Below are positions 17,999 through 26,548 of a DNA stretch of 64,000 nt, piece by piece. The DNA comes from VXYL01 sp965203685. GTDB taxonomy: Bacteria > Pseudomonadota > Gammaproteobacteria > Pseudomonadales > Azotimanducaceae. The notes below the pieces were generated by a model. The model saw only the letters and a program-made list of their open reading frames with translations, made no database searches and was not told where the DNA came from. The DNA lies in the NCBI GenBank assembly GCA_965203685.1, contig OZ241908.1, positions 5,332,001 to 5,396,000 on the forward strand, in the 5' to 3' direction. Position numbers and translations under genes: made by a program. Within the stretch, counting starts at the first letter, position 1. Each line of letters begins with the position of its first letter.

Positions 17999-18727
17999 AT
18001 GGCGGAATACGACGCGATCGCCCGGGAGTACCGGGAGTCCAAGCGGCTGCCGTTTCGCGAGCACGTCGAGCGCTACACGCTGTTCGAGCTCTTGGGCGAC
18101 ATTCGCGGTGCCACGGTGCTGGATCTCGCATGTGGGGACGGCTTCTACACGCGCCTGCTCAAGGAAGCCGGTGCCCGGGGAGTCACCGGCGTGGACATCT
18201 CGCAGGCCATGGTCGAACTCGCCGAGGAGCGGGAGCGGCAGCATCCGCTCGGGTGCCGGTACGTGCGTGCGGACGTCGCGGAGTTCGAGCCCCGCGAACC
18301 CGTGGATCTGGTAGTGGCGGCGTACCTGCTCAACTACGCGAGGACTCCTGCGGAGCTCCTCCGCTTCTGCCGGGTCTGCTTTGATGCGCTCAAGCCCGGT
18401 GGGCGGTTCATCGGTCTGAACAACAACGTGCGCAATGTTGCGGCCGCCCCCGGATCGTTGAGGAAGTACGGCCTGGAGCGGACCTGGGATCGTCCGCTCG
18501 CCGAAGGGGATGTCATCCGTTACACCATGTTCAGCGCCGACGGGGAGCAGTTCGGATTCGACAACTACTACCTGGCGCCGGAGACTCACACGGCGGTGTT
18601 CGAGCGAGCGGGGTTCCGCGGTTTCCGGTGGGTCGACATGGCGTTGCACCCGTCCGAGGCCGACAACCCGTTCTGGGACGAGTTCATGGCCAAGGCGCCG
18701 ATCGTCGCATTCGAGGCGGAGCGCTGA
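17999..18727 (+). CDS. Class I SAM-dependent methyltransferase
   Basis: 242 residues. Motif I VLDLACGDG near residue 41, motif II-like GVDISQAMVELA, and the post-II segment DLVVAAYLLNYA define a Rossmann methyltransferase. It is 7 bp after the PhyH gene and closes the CoA-transferase/oxygenase unit, where it may O-methylate a hydroxylated product or carboxylate (inference). Substrate not predictable. A 10-bp tandem repeat (ATCGTTTCGT twice, 18738-18757) follows the gene. Confidence 0.85.
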   Translation: MAEYDAIAREYRESKRLPFREHVERYTLFELLGDIRGATVLDLACGDGFYTRLLKEAGARGVTGVDISQAMVELAEERERQHPLGCRYVRADVAEFEPREPVDLVVAAYLLNYARTPAELLRFCRVCFDALKPGGRFIGLNNNVRNVAAAPGSLRKYGLERTWDRPLAEGDVIRYTMFSADGEQFGFDNYYLAPETHTAVFERAGFRGFRWVDMALHPSEADNPFWDEFMAKAPIVAFEAER

Positions 18728-18804
18728 TGCACACGTGATCGTTTCGTATCGTTTCGTGACCTGTGCGAAAATAGCGTCTCTATTACCTTACCTACAGCAA
18801 CGCA

Positions 18805-19032
18805 GTGCCCCGGATATGCTCGAAGCGCCAGATCACGCTGCCAGCCAAGCAGTGCCGCGAAGCGGGTATCGCACCCGGTGACGAAGTCCGCAGCTTTGTT
18901 CACAGCGGTCGTATCACGATCGTACGGCTGAAACTCAACAGTGCTTATGGCTGTCTTGCACGCCTGAAGCCGGATCCAACGGTTTACGACAAGGAGTCGC
19001 GCCAAGACGCGCTCGAGTCGGCCCGACATTGA
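18805..19032 (+). CDS. AbrB/MazE-like DNA-binding protein (orphan antitoxin type)
   Basis: 75 residues from GTG 18805. SKRQITLPAKQCREAGIAPGDEV is the swapped-hairpin AbrB signature (T-S-K-x-Q-I-T-L-P ... G-x-x-x-G-D-E-V). Such proteins bind DNA as dimers and often serve as antitoxins. No PIN or MazF toxin follows; the next gene converges from the minus strand. Cysteines at positions 5 and 17 are unusual for the fold. It may be a stand-alone regulator or the remnant of a toxin-antitoxin pair. Confidence 0.6.
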   Translation: MPRICSKRQITLPAKQCREAGIAPGDEVRSFVHSGRITIVRLKLNSAYGCLARLKPDPTVYDKESRQDALESARH

Positions 19033-19056
19033 TCGCTGTCGACAACAGATCGGAAT

Positions 19057-19097
19057 GCGGACGCGAACGGCAAGACGTTCGAGGACGTCCGCGCACC
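19057..19097. repeat. Imperfect copy of the GCGGACG/ACGTCCGC palindromic repeat
   Basis: GCGGACG at 19057-19063 and GAGGACGTCCGCGCACC at 19081-19097 are the two arms of the repeat seen intact at 49257 and 54660-54704, here separated by extra bases. Intergenic, just after the AbrB-like gene. Confidence 0.45.
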
Positions 19098-19123
19098 GTC
19101 CGCACCTGACACTTGCGGGGACC

Positions 19124-22100
19124 TCAGGCTGAGGTACTTGCCCTTGGCAAGGCAGACCACAGCGTTCCCAGGTGTCGGGCGCTCCGTTGTGAGGCTGTCG
19201 CGATGGCATCGGCCACGTCCACGAAGGTTTCGACGCTGCACATCCCGGCGATGATGGCCTTCTGCTCCGACGTTGCGGCGTGAGGATCGAAGGCGTCGGC
19301 GCAGGTCATCCGGAAGAAGCCGTCGAGGTTCTTCCACAGCGTGGCGGCGTTGATCAGGTCCCCGGCGGCATCACCGTCGAGCAGAGCCCGCTCGCGAGCG
19401 CGTCCGAGGGTCTCGGCCAACGTGGCGACCCCGGTCTCCGGGGCGGCCCCAGCAAGTTGCAGGTATTCGGCGGCCAGGACGATGTCGTCGAGTCCTCCCT
19501 CAAGACGCGCCACGTCCCAGGGCCCGCTCGGGCGAGGTCTCGTTTGCCTGACCGCAGCGATGTCGGCCGTGATGGCGGCGACGTCGTTCGCCTGGGAAAG
19601 GACCGACTGTCTGAGTGCCTCGAAATCCTCCCCGAGGCCGTCCTCCGCTTCGATCACGCGGGCGTGGGTCAGCATTCTCAAGTCGGCCGCGGGCACGGCG
19701 TCGGCGAAGTGCTGCCGGAACGGCGTCAAGGCGTGGGCTTCCCCGGTGAGGCCCCCGTGCAGCGCGTAGCCCGGTACCGGCTCGAAGAGGATGCCCTCGG
19801 GCGACAAGGCGCGGATCAGCACCATGAGGCGCTGGAACAGTTGCTCATGCCATGCTTCCGGGGTGAGAGGCATCACGCCGGGCACCAACGGATCGTGGTC
19901 GTACAGGAACAGCAGGCGTAGCGGCGCCCCCGTCGCGAACTCGCGCCGGCCAGCGGCGTCCAAAGCGACCAGTGCGATCCGGGAATTCGGCACGGTGTCG
20001 TTTTCTGCCGCGAACTCCCGTTTGGCGGCCTGCGCCAGCGCCCCGAGGGTTGTACAGAGAATGTCCGTCAGGGGTCCGGCCGCATCAACGGCTGGCATGG
20101 TGCCACGAGCCATGTGTACGCCGAGCTGGAACGTGCGCTGCTCGGCCCAGGTCCTGGCCTCGCTAACGAGGTCGTCGGACCGGGGCGCCCTAGCAGCAAG
20201 TGCGCCGAATTGGGCACCCATCTCTTCGGCGTCGAATTCGCGTTGGTAGTAGACGCGCACCAACCCCTGCCGGGCGATCGTCGCTTCACGGGGGTCGAGG
20301 TCGAGATCGTCCGGCAGTTCGAGGTCCGTGAACTCCTGCGTGCGCAGGCTCTCCTGCACGTAGGGGTAGCGGGACATCCACATCGAAAGGCGGGGAGAAC
20401 TGCTGACCATGTCCGTCACGCGTCGCGTCCGGCTCCCGATGTCGTGTACCGCGAGCCAAAGCGCGGGGACGAACAGGAGCGCCGCAACCGACGAGACCAG
20501 GATGCCGAAGGCGAGCGAAATCGCCATCGGCACCAGCAGTTGCGCCTGCGTGCTGGTACTGAACATCAACGGTGCGAGACCGGCGAACGTCGTCACGCTG
20601 GTGATCAGGATGGGGCGGAAACGCGACAGCGACGCGCTGACCAAAGCGTCGAACAAGGTGTCTCCGGCGGCTCGATAGCGGTTCACGCCGTGGGTTAGTA
20701 CCAGGGTCGCGTTGACCACGACGCCCGATGCCGCGACGACGCCGAACAGCGACGCGGCGGAAATGCCGTGGACGAGCCCGAACATTTTGAGAAGCGCATG
20801 CCCCCACAGCGCACCCACGAGCGCGAACGGCAACACGGACATGATGATCAGCGGCTGGGTATAGGAGCGCAGCGGCATCGCCAGCAAGGCATAGATCGCG
20901 AGCAGCACGAAAACGAACAACGGACCCAGCGAGGTGACAAGCTCCGACTGCTGCTGGCTGCTCCTGTACCAGTAGGTCACACCGGGGAAAGGCGCGATCG
21001 CATCCGCAAGGAAGCCCGCGTCGAGCCGGGAGAGCACGGCGGCTGCCGACGTCGTCGTGGGATCGACCTCGGCGGTCACCCACGCGAAGCGGACCCCGTT
21101 GGTGCGGGCGATGGTGGAAAAGCCGCGTCCGGATTCGACCTCGGCCACCGTTGCGAAGGGCACCTCGCCGCCCGCGGGCGTCCGGACCCGCAGCGCGTAG
21201 AGCGACTCCAGCGAACGGCGCTCCTGCTCCGAGTAGCGCACCATGATGCGGACATCGTCCGGCCCGCGCTGCACGCGCTGTGCTTCCTCGCCGTAGAAGG
21301 CTTGCCGCACCTGGCGGCCAAGGTCCGACAGGGATATCCCCAGGGCTTCGCCGGCGGGTGTGACCGACAGCCGGAGTTCCGCCTTGCCGGTGTTGAGCGA
21401 GTCGGCGACATCGAAGACGCCGTCAACCGAGGCGAGTTCCGACCGGATCGCCGCGGCCACGGCGCGCAGGTCGTCCCAGTCGGTCCCGGCGACCCTGATG
21501 TCGATCTCGGGTTCACTGGCAACGCGGTCAGTCACGAAACCCAGTTCGACCGCGTCCGCTATGGGCCCCACGTGGTCACGCCATCGGGCGGCGACCGCGT
21601 CGGTCGTCACGACACGGCCTTCGCCCGGCGTGAGTTGCATGGTGACCTCACCGAGGTGCGCACCGGTGTCGTCGACCACGAAGCCGACCCGGGCGCCGGC
21701 TGCGAAGTGGCCACCGACGCCCTCGAGGATGTGCAGGACCAGTGGTTCGCCATAGTCCTCGGCGAGCTGCTGCTGAATCTCGCGCGCCGACTCGGCGAGC
21801 AATCCCACGGCGCCGGCCATCGTGCTATCGCTCGCCCCCATGGGCATCGTCAAACGGGCCGTGATGCTGTCGCCCTTCTGCGGGGTCCGAAGAGAGAACG
21901 GCAGGTGGCCACCCATCACCAGGCTCCACGCCGAGGCCATCGCGCCCGCGGCGATGACCAGCGTCACCAACCGCCGGCGAAAGGCGGCTTCCGCACAACG
22001 GCGGAATGGGTTGTCGATGATCCATCGAAGACCCGACTCGAACAGAACCTGCAGGCGTGCAAATGCGGATCCAAGCTTGCGCAACGCTCCGACGAAGTGC

Positions 22101-23689
22101 GCAGCGAAGACCAAGCCAGCGCCCGCTACCGCCAACGCGATGCCCGAACGCGCATCAGGCGCGACGGCCATGGCGGCGACGACGACGACGGCCAGGAAGG
22201 TCAATCCGAAATCGCCGAGCGGCAGCCGGTCGCTGCCGTGGCCGAGGTGGGCAGGCAGCACCGTCTGGCATTCGATCAGCGAGAACACGAGACAGCAGAT
22301 CACCGTCGCCGACATGACCCCGTACGCCTGGCCAATGGTCCCCTCCGCGAATAGCACCGGCAGGAACGCGACCACCGTGGTGATGACCCCGAAGGTCACC
22401 GGGACGAGCACGTGCTGGGCGCCCTCGATGGCACCGGCGAGCAGGCCGGCACCGCGCTGCTGGGCCGTGTATGCCGCCTCGCCCACGACCACCGCGTCGT
22501 CAACGAGCATGCCGAGGGCGAGGATGAAGCCCATGACCGAGAGCGCGTTGATGGACAGGCCGGTCCAATAGATCAGGAAGATCGCGCCCAAGAAGGCAAT
22601 CGGGATCCCCGCTGCCACCCAGAGCGCCAGGTGCGGTCGGAGAAACAGGGCCAGCAGCACGAGGACGAGCAGGAGACCCTGGATGCCGCTGTCGAGCAGG
22701 GCGCGCATGCGCACGGACAGGACGATGGACTCGTCCCGCCAGATGGTCAGTTCGACGCCTTCCCCATAGCGACCCGCCGCCCGCGCGACGTACTGCCGCA
22801 CGGCCGCACTGACTTGGCGCACATCCTGGTCGCCGACCCGCGACACTTGCACGAGCGCGGCGGGCTTGCCGTCGAAGCGCAGCGACTGCCCGGTGTCTTC
22901 GAACCCGTCGACGACGCGGGCGACGTCCCGCACCAGTACCCGCGTGCCGTCCGGGCGCACCGTCACGACGAGGTCCTCGAGTTCGTGTCCCCAATACGCC
23001 TGGCCCGTGGTGCGCAGCAGGATCTCGCCTTCCTCAGCCTTGACCGAGCCCCCGGGAATGTCGAGGGACCGCTCGCGTAGCGCCGCCGCAACGTCGTCGA
23101 AGGTCAGGTTGTTGCGCGACAGGGATGCCTCGGAGACTTCGACCGAGATCTCGTATGGCCGCGCATTCACAAGCTCGGCGTAGGTGATGCCCGGCAGAGC
23201 GACGATGTCGTCGCGGACGCGCCGGCCAAGTTCCTTGAGTGTCCGCTCGTCCGTCGGGCCCGTGATCGCGACTTCCGCGACCACGTTGTTCGCCATGGCA
23301 ACCTGGACGATAGGCTTCTCCGCTTCCTCGGGGAACGTGTCGATGGCGTTGACCTGGTTCTCGACCTCGCCGAGCGTCTGGATGCGGTCGACATCGACAA
23401 GCAGCTCGAGGTGGACCGTACACAGGCTCTCGGCGGAAACGGAGCGAATCTCTTTGATCCCCGTGATGCCCTCGAGGCGCTCCTCGATGCGAGCACAGAT
23501 GCCGGTCTCGACTTCCTCGGGTGCGGCTCCGAGGTACGGTACGGTCACGATGATGAGTGGGACGTCGAAATCCGGATACAGCTTCACCGGCACACGGTCG
23601 AGCGACGCGAGACCGCCGAGTACAGCGAACCCCATGACCAAGTTGGCCGCCACGTGATTCGTGGCGAACCAGGCGATCATCCGCTTCAT
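19124..23689 (-). CDS. RND efflux permease fused to a GlnE-like adenylyltransferase domain
   Basis: 1521 residues, some 450-500 longer than usual. Residues 1 to about 1080 form a complete HAE1/AcrB-type pump: N-terminal helix, two periplasmic loops, and the proton-relay GMLVDDAVVV in TM4. From about residue 1090 a soluble ~430-residue region follows without a break. It reads like the adenylyltransferase module of GlnE: ALVALDAAGRREF...LRLLFLYDHD aligns with the GlnE sequence G-K-L-G-G-R-E-x-x-x-x-S-D-L-D-L-x-F-L-Y-D, and RLEGGLDDIVLAAEYLQL with its P-G-G-L-x-D-I-E-F-x-x-Q-x-L-Q-L. The catalytic Asp pair is replaced (GAPLRLLF for GSDLDLVF), so nucleotidyl transfer is unlikely. The domain would face the cytoplasm after TM12 and may sense nitrogen status or bind PII or a nucleotide. 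It follows its adaptor by 37 bp; no TolC-like gene is adjacent. Confidence 0.85.
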   Translation of the reverse strand: MKRMIAWFATNHVAANLVMGFAVLGGLASLDRVPVKLYPDFDVPLIIVTVPYLGAAPEEVETGICARIEERLEGITGIKEIRSVSAESLCTVHLELLVDVDRIQTLGEVENQVNAIDTFPEEAEKPIVQVAMANNVVAEVAITGPTDERTLKELGRRVRDDIVALPGITYAELVNARPYEISVEVSEASLSRNNLTFDDVAAALRERSLDIPGGSVKAEEGEILLRTTGQAYWGHELEDLVVTVRPDGTRVLVRDVARVVDGFEDTGQSLRFDGKPAALVQVSRVGDQDVRQVSAAVRQYVARAAGRYGEGVELTIWRDESIVLSVRMRALLDSGIQGLLLVLVLLALFLRPHLALWVAAGIPIAFLGAIFLIYWTGLSINALSVMGFILALGMLVDDAVVVGEAAYTAQQRGAGLLAGAIEGAQHVLVPVTFGVITTVVAFLPVLFAEGTIGQAYGVMSATVICCLVFSLIECQTVLPAHLGHGSDRLPLGDFGLTFLAVVVVAAMAVAPDARSGIALAVAGAGLVFAAHFVGALRKLGSAFARLQVLFESGLRWIIDNPFRRCAEAAFRRRLVTLVIAAGAMASAWSLVMGGHLPFSLRTPQKGDSITARLTMPMGASDSTMAGAVGLLAESAREIQQQLAEDYGEPLVLHILEGVGGHFAAGARVGFVVDDTGAHLGEVTMQLTPGEGRVVTTDAVAARWRDHVGPIADAVELGFVTDRVASEPEIDIRVAGTDWDDLRAVAAAIRSELASVDGVFDVADSLNTGKAELRLSVTPAGEALGISLSDLGRQVRQAFYGEEAQRVQRGPDDVRIMVRYSEQERRSLESLYALRVRTPAGGEVPFATVAEVESGRGFSTIARTNGVRFAWVTAEVDPTTTSAAAVLSRLDAGFLADAIAPFPGVTYWYRSSQQQSELVTSLGPLFVFVLLAIYALLAMPLRSYTQPLIIMSVLPFALVGALWGHALLKMFGLVHGISAASLFGVVAASGVVVNATLVLTHGVNRYRAAGDTLFDALVSASLSRFRPILITSVTTFAGLAPLMFSTSTQAQLLVPMAISLAFGILVSSVAALLFVPALWLAVHDIGSRTRRVTDMVSSSPRLSMWMSRYPYVQESLRTQEFTDLELPDDLDLDPREATIARQGLVRVYYQREFDAEEMGAQFGALAARAPRSDDLVSEARTWAEQRTFQLGVHMARGTMPAVDAAGPLTDILCTTLGALAQAAKREFAAENDTVPNSRIALVALDAAGRREFATGAPLRLLFLYDHDPLVPGVMPLTPEAWHEQLFQRLMVLIRALSPEGILFEPVPGYALHGGLTGEAHALTPFRQHFADAVPAADLRMLTHARVIEAEDGLGEDFEALRQSVLSQANDVAAITADIAAVRQTRPRPSGPWDVARLEGGLDDIVLAAEYLQLAGAAPETGVATLAETLGRARERALLDGDAAGDLINAATLWKNLDGFFRMTCADAFDPHAATSEQKAIIAGMCSVETFVDVADAIATASQRSARHLGTLWSALPRASTSA

Positions 23690-23726
23690 GGGACCGGCCG
23701 TCTCCGCCCAGGGCGAGTGGGCGCTG

Positions 23727-24893
23727 TCATCCGTCCCTTTCCGGGAGCTTTGAACCGATCGGGCGAACCTGCTGCCCCTCGACGGCGCTGCCGAGCGCGG
23801 ACAAGCAGATCGACTCTCCGGGCTGAATAGCGCCCCGGATGGTGTACTCGTCGCCCGTGGTGCGCAGGATCTCGACGTCGCGGAAGGACAGACGGTTGTC
23901 CGCCGTCACCACGTAGATCCGGCTGTCGCGTTGCACGGCCGAGCGCGGCACGACGAGGACGTTGTCCACCGTCTTGCCGAGGATCTCGGCCTCGACGAAC
24001 AGCCCGACGGTGAGCGGTGGCAAGTCGCCGGTCGGATCGTAGGGCCTCGGCACCTGGGCGACGAGGTTCACCATGCGAGTACGCGGATCCAACTCCCCTT
24101 CGGTCCGTACGATCCGCGCCTCCCAGGCGTGCTCCGCACCCGCGAAACGCGCCTTTAGGACCACCCTCGGCTGTTGCGACGCGCTGGCTTCGACGCGCGC
24201 CAAGGACAGCGGCAGGAAAGCCAAATCCTCATCGCGAACCGGCAGGCGGACTTCAGCGAAGTCGACCGAGTAGAGCGTCGCGATGGACTCCCCGCGATTG
24301 ACGAACTGTCCCGCGTCGACGCGCTCGCTGCGCACCCGGCCGTCAAAGGGTGCCGTCATGCGCGTGCGTTCTAGGTCACGTTCCGCACGGGCAACCCGTG
24401 CGGTCGCTTCGCGGAGCGACGCGCGCGCGATGGTGAGCCGGTTCAACGCGTCGTCGTGGCGCGACTCGCTGATGGACTGCGACTCGCGCAACTCCTCGTG
24501 CCGCTCGTACGCCTTCTCGGCGTTCGCGAGTTCACTCTCGGTGGACGCCAAGTGCGCGCGCGACCGTTCCAAGGCCACCTCGTAGTCGACACGCTCGATC
24601 TCGACCAAGACATCGCCTTTCGCGAAGAACCCGCCGGAAACCATCGACTCGGCCACGGATACGACGCGTCCCGCGACCTCCGAAACCAAGCTGCTCTCGG
24701 TCTTGGGAACGACCGCGCCATGTGCGGCGACGGTGATCTGCATCGTGCCCGGGTCCGCCACCATGGTTCGCACCACCGGAATGTTCGGTGGCGGCGGGAC
24801 CGGCTCGATCTGCGGACCGCTCACGAAGATGATCGCGGCCAGCGCCAGACCGGCGACTCCGGCAAGAATGGGGGCAAGGAATCGGCGGATCAC
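23727..24893 (-). CDS. RND efflux periplasmic adaptor (membrane fusion protein)
   Basis: 388 residues from GTG 24893. An N-terminal anchor helix is followed by the lipoyl halves (GAVVPKTESSLVSEVAGRVV ... TAPFDGRVRSERVDAGQFV), a coiled-coil hairpin of about 75 residues between them, a beta-barrel and the membrane-proximal domain. It links the inner-membrane pump to an outer-membrane channel. It is the first gene of the adaptor-pump operon and is divergent from the alpha/beta-hydrolase of the PKS locus. Confidence 0.9.
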   Translation of the reverse strand: MIRRFLAPILAGVAGLALAAIIFVSGPQIEPVPPPPNIPVVRTMVADPGTMQITVAAHGAVVPKTESSLVSEVAGRVVSVAESMVSGGFFAKGDVLVEIERVDYEVALERSRAHLASTESELANAEKAYERHEELRESQSISESRHDDALNRLTIARASLREATARVARAERDLERTRMTAPFDGRVRSERVDAGQFVNRGESIATLYSVDFAEVRLPVRDEDLAFLPLSLARVEASASQQPRVVLKARFAGAEHAWEARIVRTEGELDPRTRMVNLVAQVPRPYDPTGDLPPLTVGLFVEAEILGKTVDNVLVVPRSAVQRDSRIYVVTADNRLSFRDVEILRTTGDEYTIRGAIQPGESICLSALGSAVEGQQVRPIGSKLPERDG

Positions 24894-25096
24894 GGTAATC
24901 TGTGGCTACAGGCGACCGCAGGGGAGTTCATGCCAAGGTCGTCGCATCGTCTTCCGCGTTCTGCACCACATGCCTCCAAGTTAGGCGTCCTGCCACGACC
25001 GTTCAAGTCCCATGCGCCGACTCAAGCGCACGTTACCGCGACGGCGTGTTAGGGTGCCGCCGACGGATTGGCTACCCCACACCGGTCTTTTTTTCC

Positions 25097-26104
25097 GTGG
25101 ACGGACCCAGGCACGACACCGAACCGACGGTCTGGACGGTCCCCGAACCGCGATCGATCCTCGACGTGCGGCTCGACGACGGCAGCTTGACCAGGGTGCG
25201 TCGACACGGCAATCCGTCGGGTCCGTGCCTGGTTTTGAGCCATGGCACGGGGCTCGCCATCGACCTCTACGTCCCGTTCTGGTCGGCGTTTCTCGCCGAC
25301 TTCGACGTCTTCGTCCATGACGTCAGGAACCACGGTTGGAACGCCGTCGGCACTTTGGCCAACCACACCATTCCGACCTTCGCGAGCGACCATGACCGAA
25401 TCGTCGCCGCCATCGACGGCCTCTGCGGGCGAAAGCCCAAAATCGGCGTCTACCACTCCCTAGCGGCGACTGCGGCGCTCGTGGCCCTCGCCGGGAACGA
25501 CCCGACGGACTCTCGCAACGTCGGCCCTCGACCCGGCAGCCTTGACGCGCTGATCCTGTTCGACCCACCGCTCTACATGCGCGCCGTCGCCGACGACGTC
25601 TTCTTCGCCCTAGCCGAGATCGCGGCCGCGAAAACGCGCCGCAAGAGGTCGCGATTCGCAACATTGGAGGAGTTCGAGGCACGCGTGGCACGCGCCTCGA
25701 AGTTCTCCCGCGTCGTGCCCGGCGTGCACAACCTGATGGCCAGGACGACGCTCCGCCAACGCACGGACGGGCCGGGCTATGCGCTCCGCTGTCCCCCCGA
25801 GTACGAAGCACGGGTCTTTGCGGACACCCGCCGATGGACCGGGAGGGTGCGCTTTGCCCAACTCGGATGCCCAATCAAGGTGATCGGCTCGGATCCGACA
25901 CAGCCGACCGCCTACGTGCCGTCGCTCGAGGACGAGGAACTCGCCTTGGTCGAGTACGAGACCATCGCCGAGACCACGCATTTCCTGCAGCTTGAGGCCC
26001 CGACGGCGTGTGCCCGCGCGGTGCTTGCCCACCTCGAACGCCGCGGGCTGTCAGACGCCAGCGCCTCGCCAGGCCCTGAGCGCAACACGATCCACACCGG
26101 CTAG
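25097..26104 (+). CDS. Alpha/beta-hydrolase 1 of the PKS locus
   Basis: About 335 residues from GTG 25097; the frame is open to 24902 but the extra residues have no counterpart in the paralogue. Fold markers: LVLSHGTGLAID (oxyanion loop), the nucleophile elbow GVYHSLAAT with Ser kept but the usual first Gly replaced by Tyr, the acid segment KVIGSDPTQP and the catalytic His in ETTHFLQLEAP. It shares long identical stretches (DVRLDDG, LRCPPEYEAR, IRNHGWN-like) with the hydrolase at 26549. The two flank an ACP gene upstream of a PKS, so thioester release or transacylation is the likely job; that is inference from context. Confidence 0.8.
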   Translation: MDGPRHDTEPTVWTVPEPRSILDVRLDDGSLTRVRRHGNPSGPCLVLSHGTGLAIDLYVPFWSAFLADFDVFVHDVRNHGWNAVGTLANHTIPTFASDHDRIVAAIDGLCGRKPKIGVYHSLAATAALVALAGNDPTDSRNVGPRPGSLDALILFDPPLYMRAVADDVFFALAEIAAAKTRRKRSRFATLEEFEARVARASKFSRVVPGVHNLMARTTLRQRTDGPGYALRCPPEYEARVFADTRRWTGRVRFAQLGCPIKVIGSDPTQPTAYVPSLEDEELALVEYETIAETTHFLQLEAPTACARAVLAHLERRGLSDASASPGPERNTIHTG

Positions 26105-26189
26105 CGCGGAACCCCCGGTAGCCTTGCCGATTGGCCGTGTGGTAGGTTGCTCTGGCCAGCCACCCCAAAACAAACGAGGAGAAATTCTG

Positions 26190-26420
26190 ATGGCATCCGT
26201 TGAGCAGCGCCTTTCCGATTTGGCCAAGGAGAACCTGGATCTTGGCCACGAACCCGACCTCGATCTGAAGTTCAGTGAGTCCGATGTCTCTTCCGTCGAC
26301 GCCGTGGCTTTCGTCAAGTTGGTCAACCAGGAGTTCGGTATCGAGATTCCGCCGGAGGATCTGGCGGAACTCGACACCATGCGCAGCCTGGCCAGCTACA
26401 TCGAGGCACACGCTTCATAG
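26190..26420 (+). CDS. Free-standing acyl carrier protein
   Basis: 76 residues from ATG 26190, with a strong ACGAGGAG ribosome site. Acidic four-helix ACP with the phosphopantetheine site at Ser35 in the sequence SSVDAVAFVK (compare D-S-L-D). The longer frame upstream overlaps hydrolase 1 and is not used. It lies between the two hydrolase genes and about 1.0 kb before the PKS, which ends with a KS and no ACP. It could therefore be the acceptor of the terminal KS, or the carrier from which a hydrolase releases product. Confidence 0.85.
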   Translation: MASVEQRLSDLAKENLDLGHEPDLDLKFSESDVSSVDAVAFVKLVNQEFGIEIPPEDLAELDTMRSLASYIEAHAS

Positions 26421-26548
26421 CGTCGGGCCCCCCGCGCACAATGCGCCGGCCCACAGGTGACTCCGACTAGGCGGCATCGGCGGTTTCGCCGCTTCACTTG
26501 GTGCCCGGGGCCGGCACATTTGGCTGTGTGCGCGGCTGCGGCACACCG

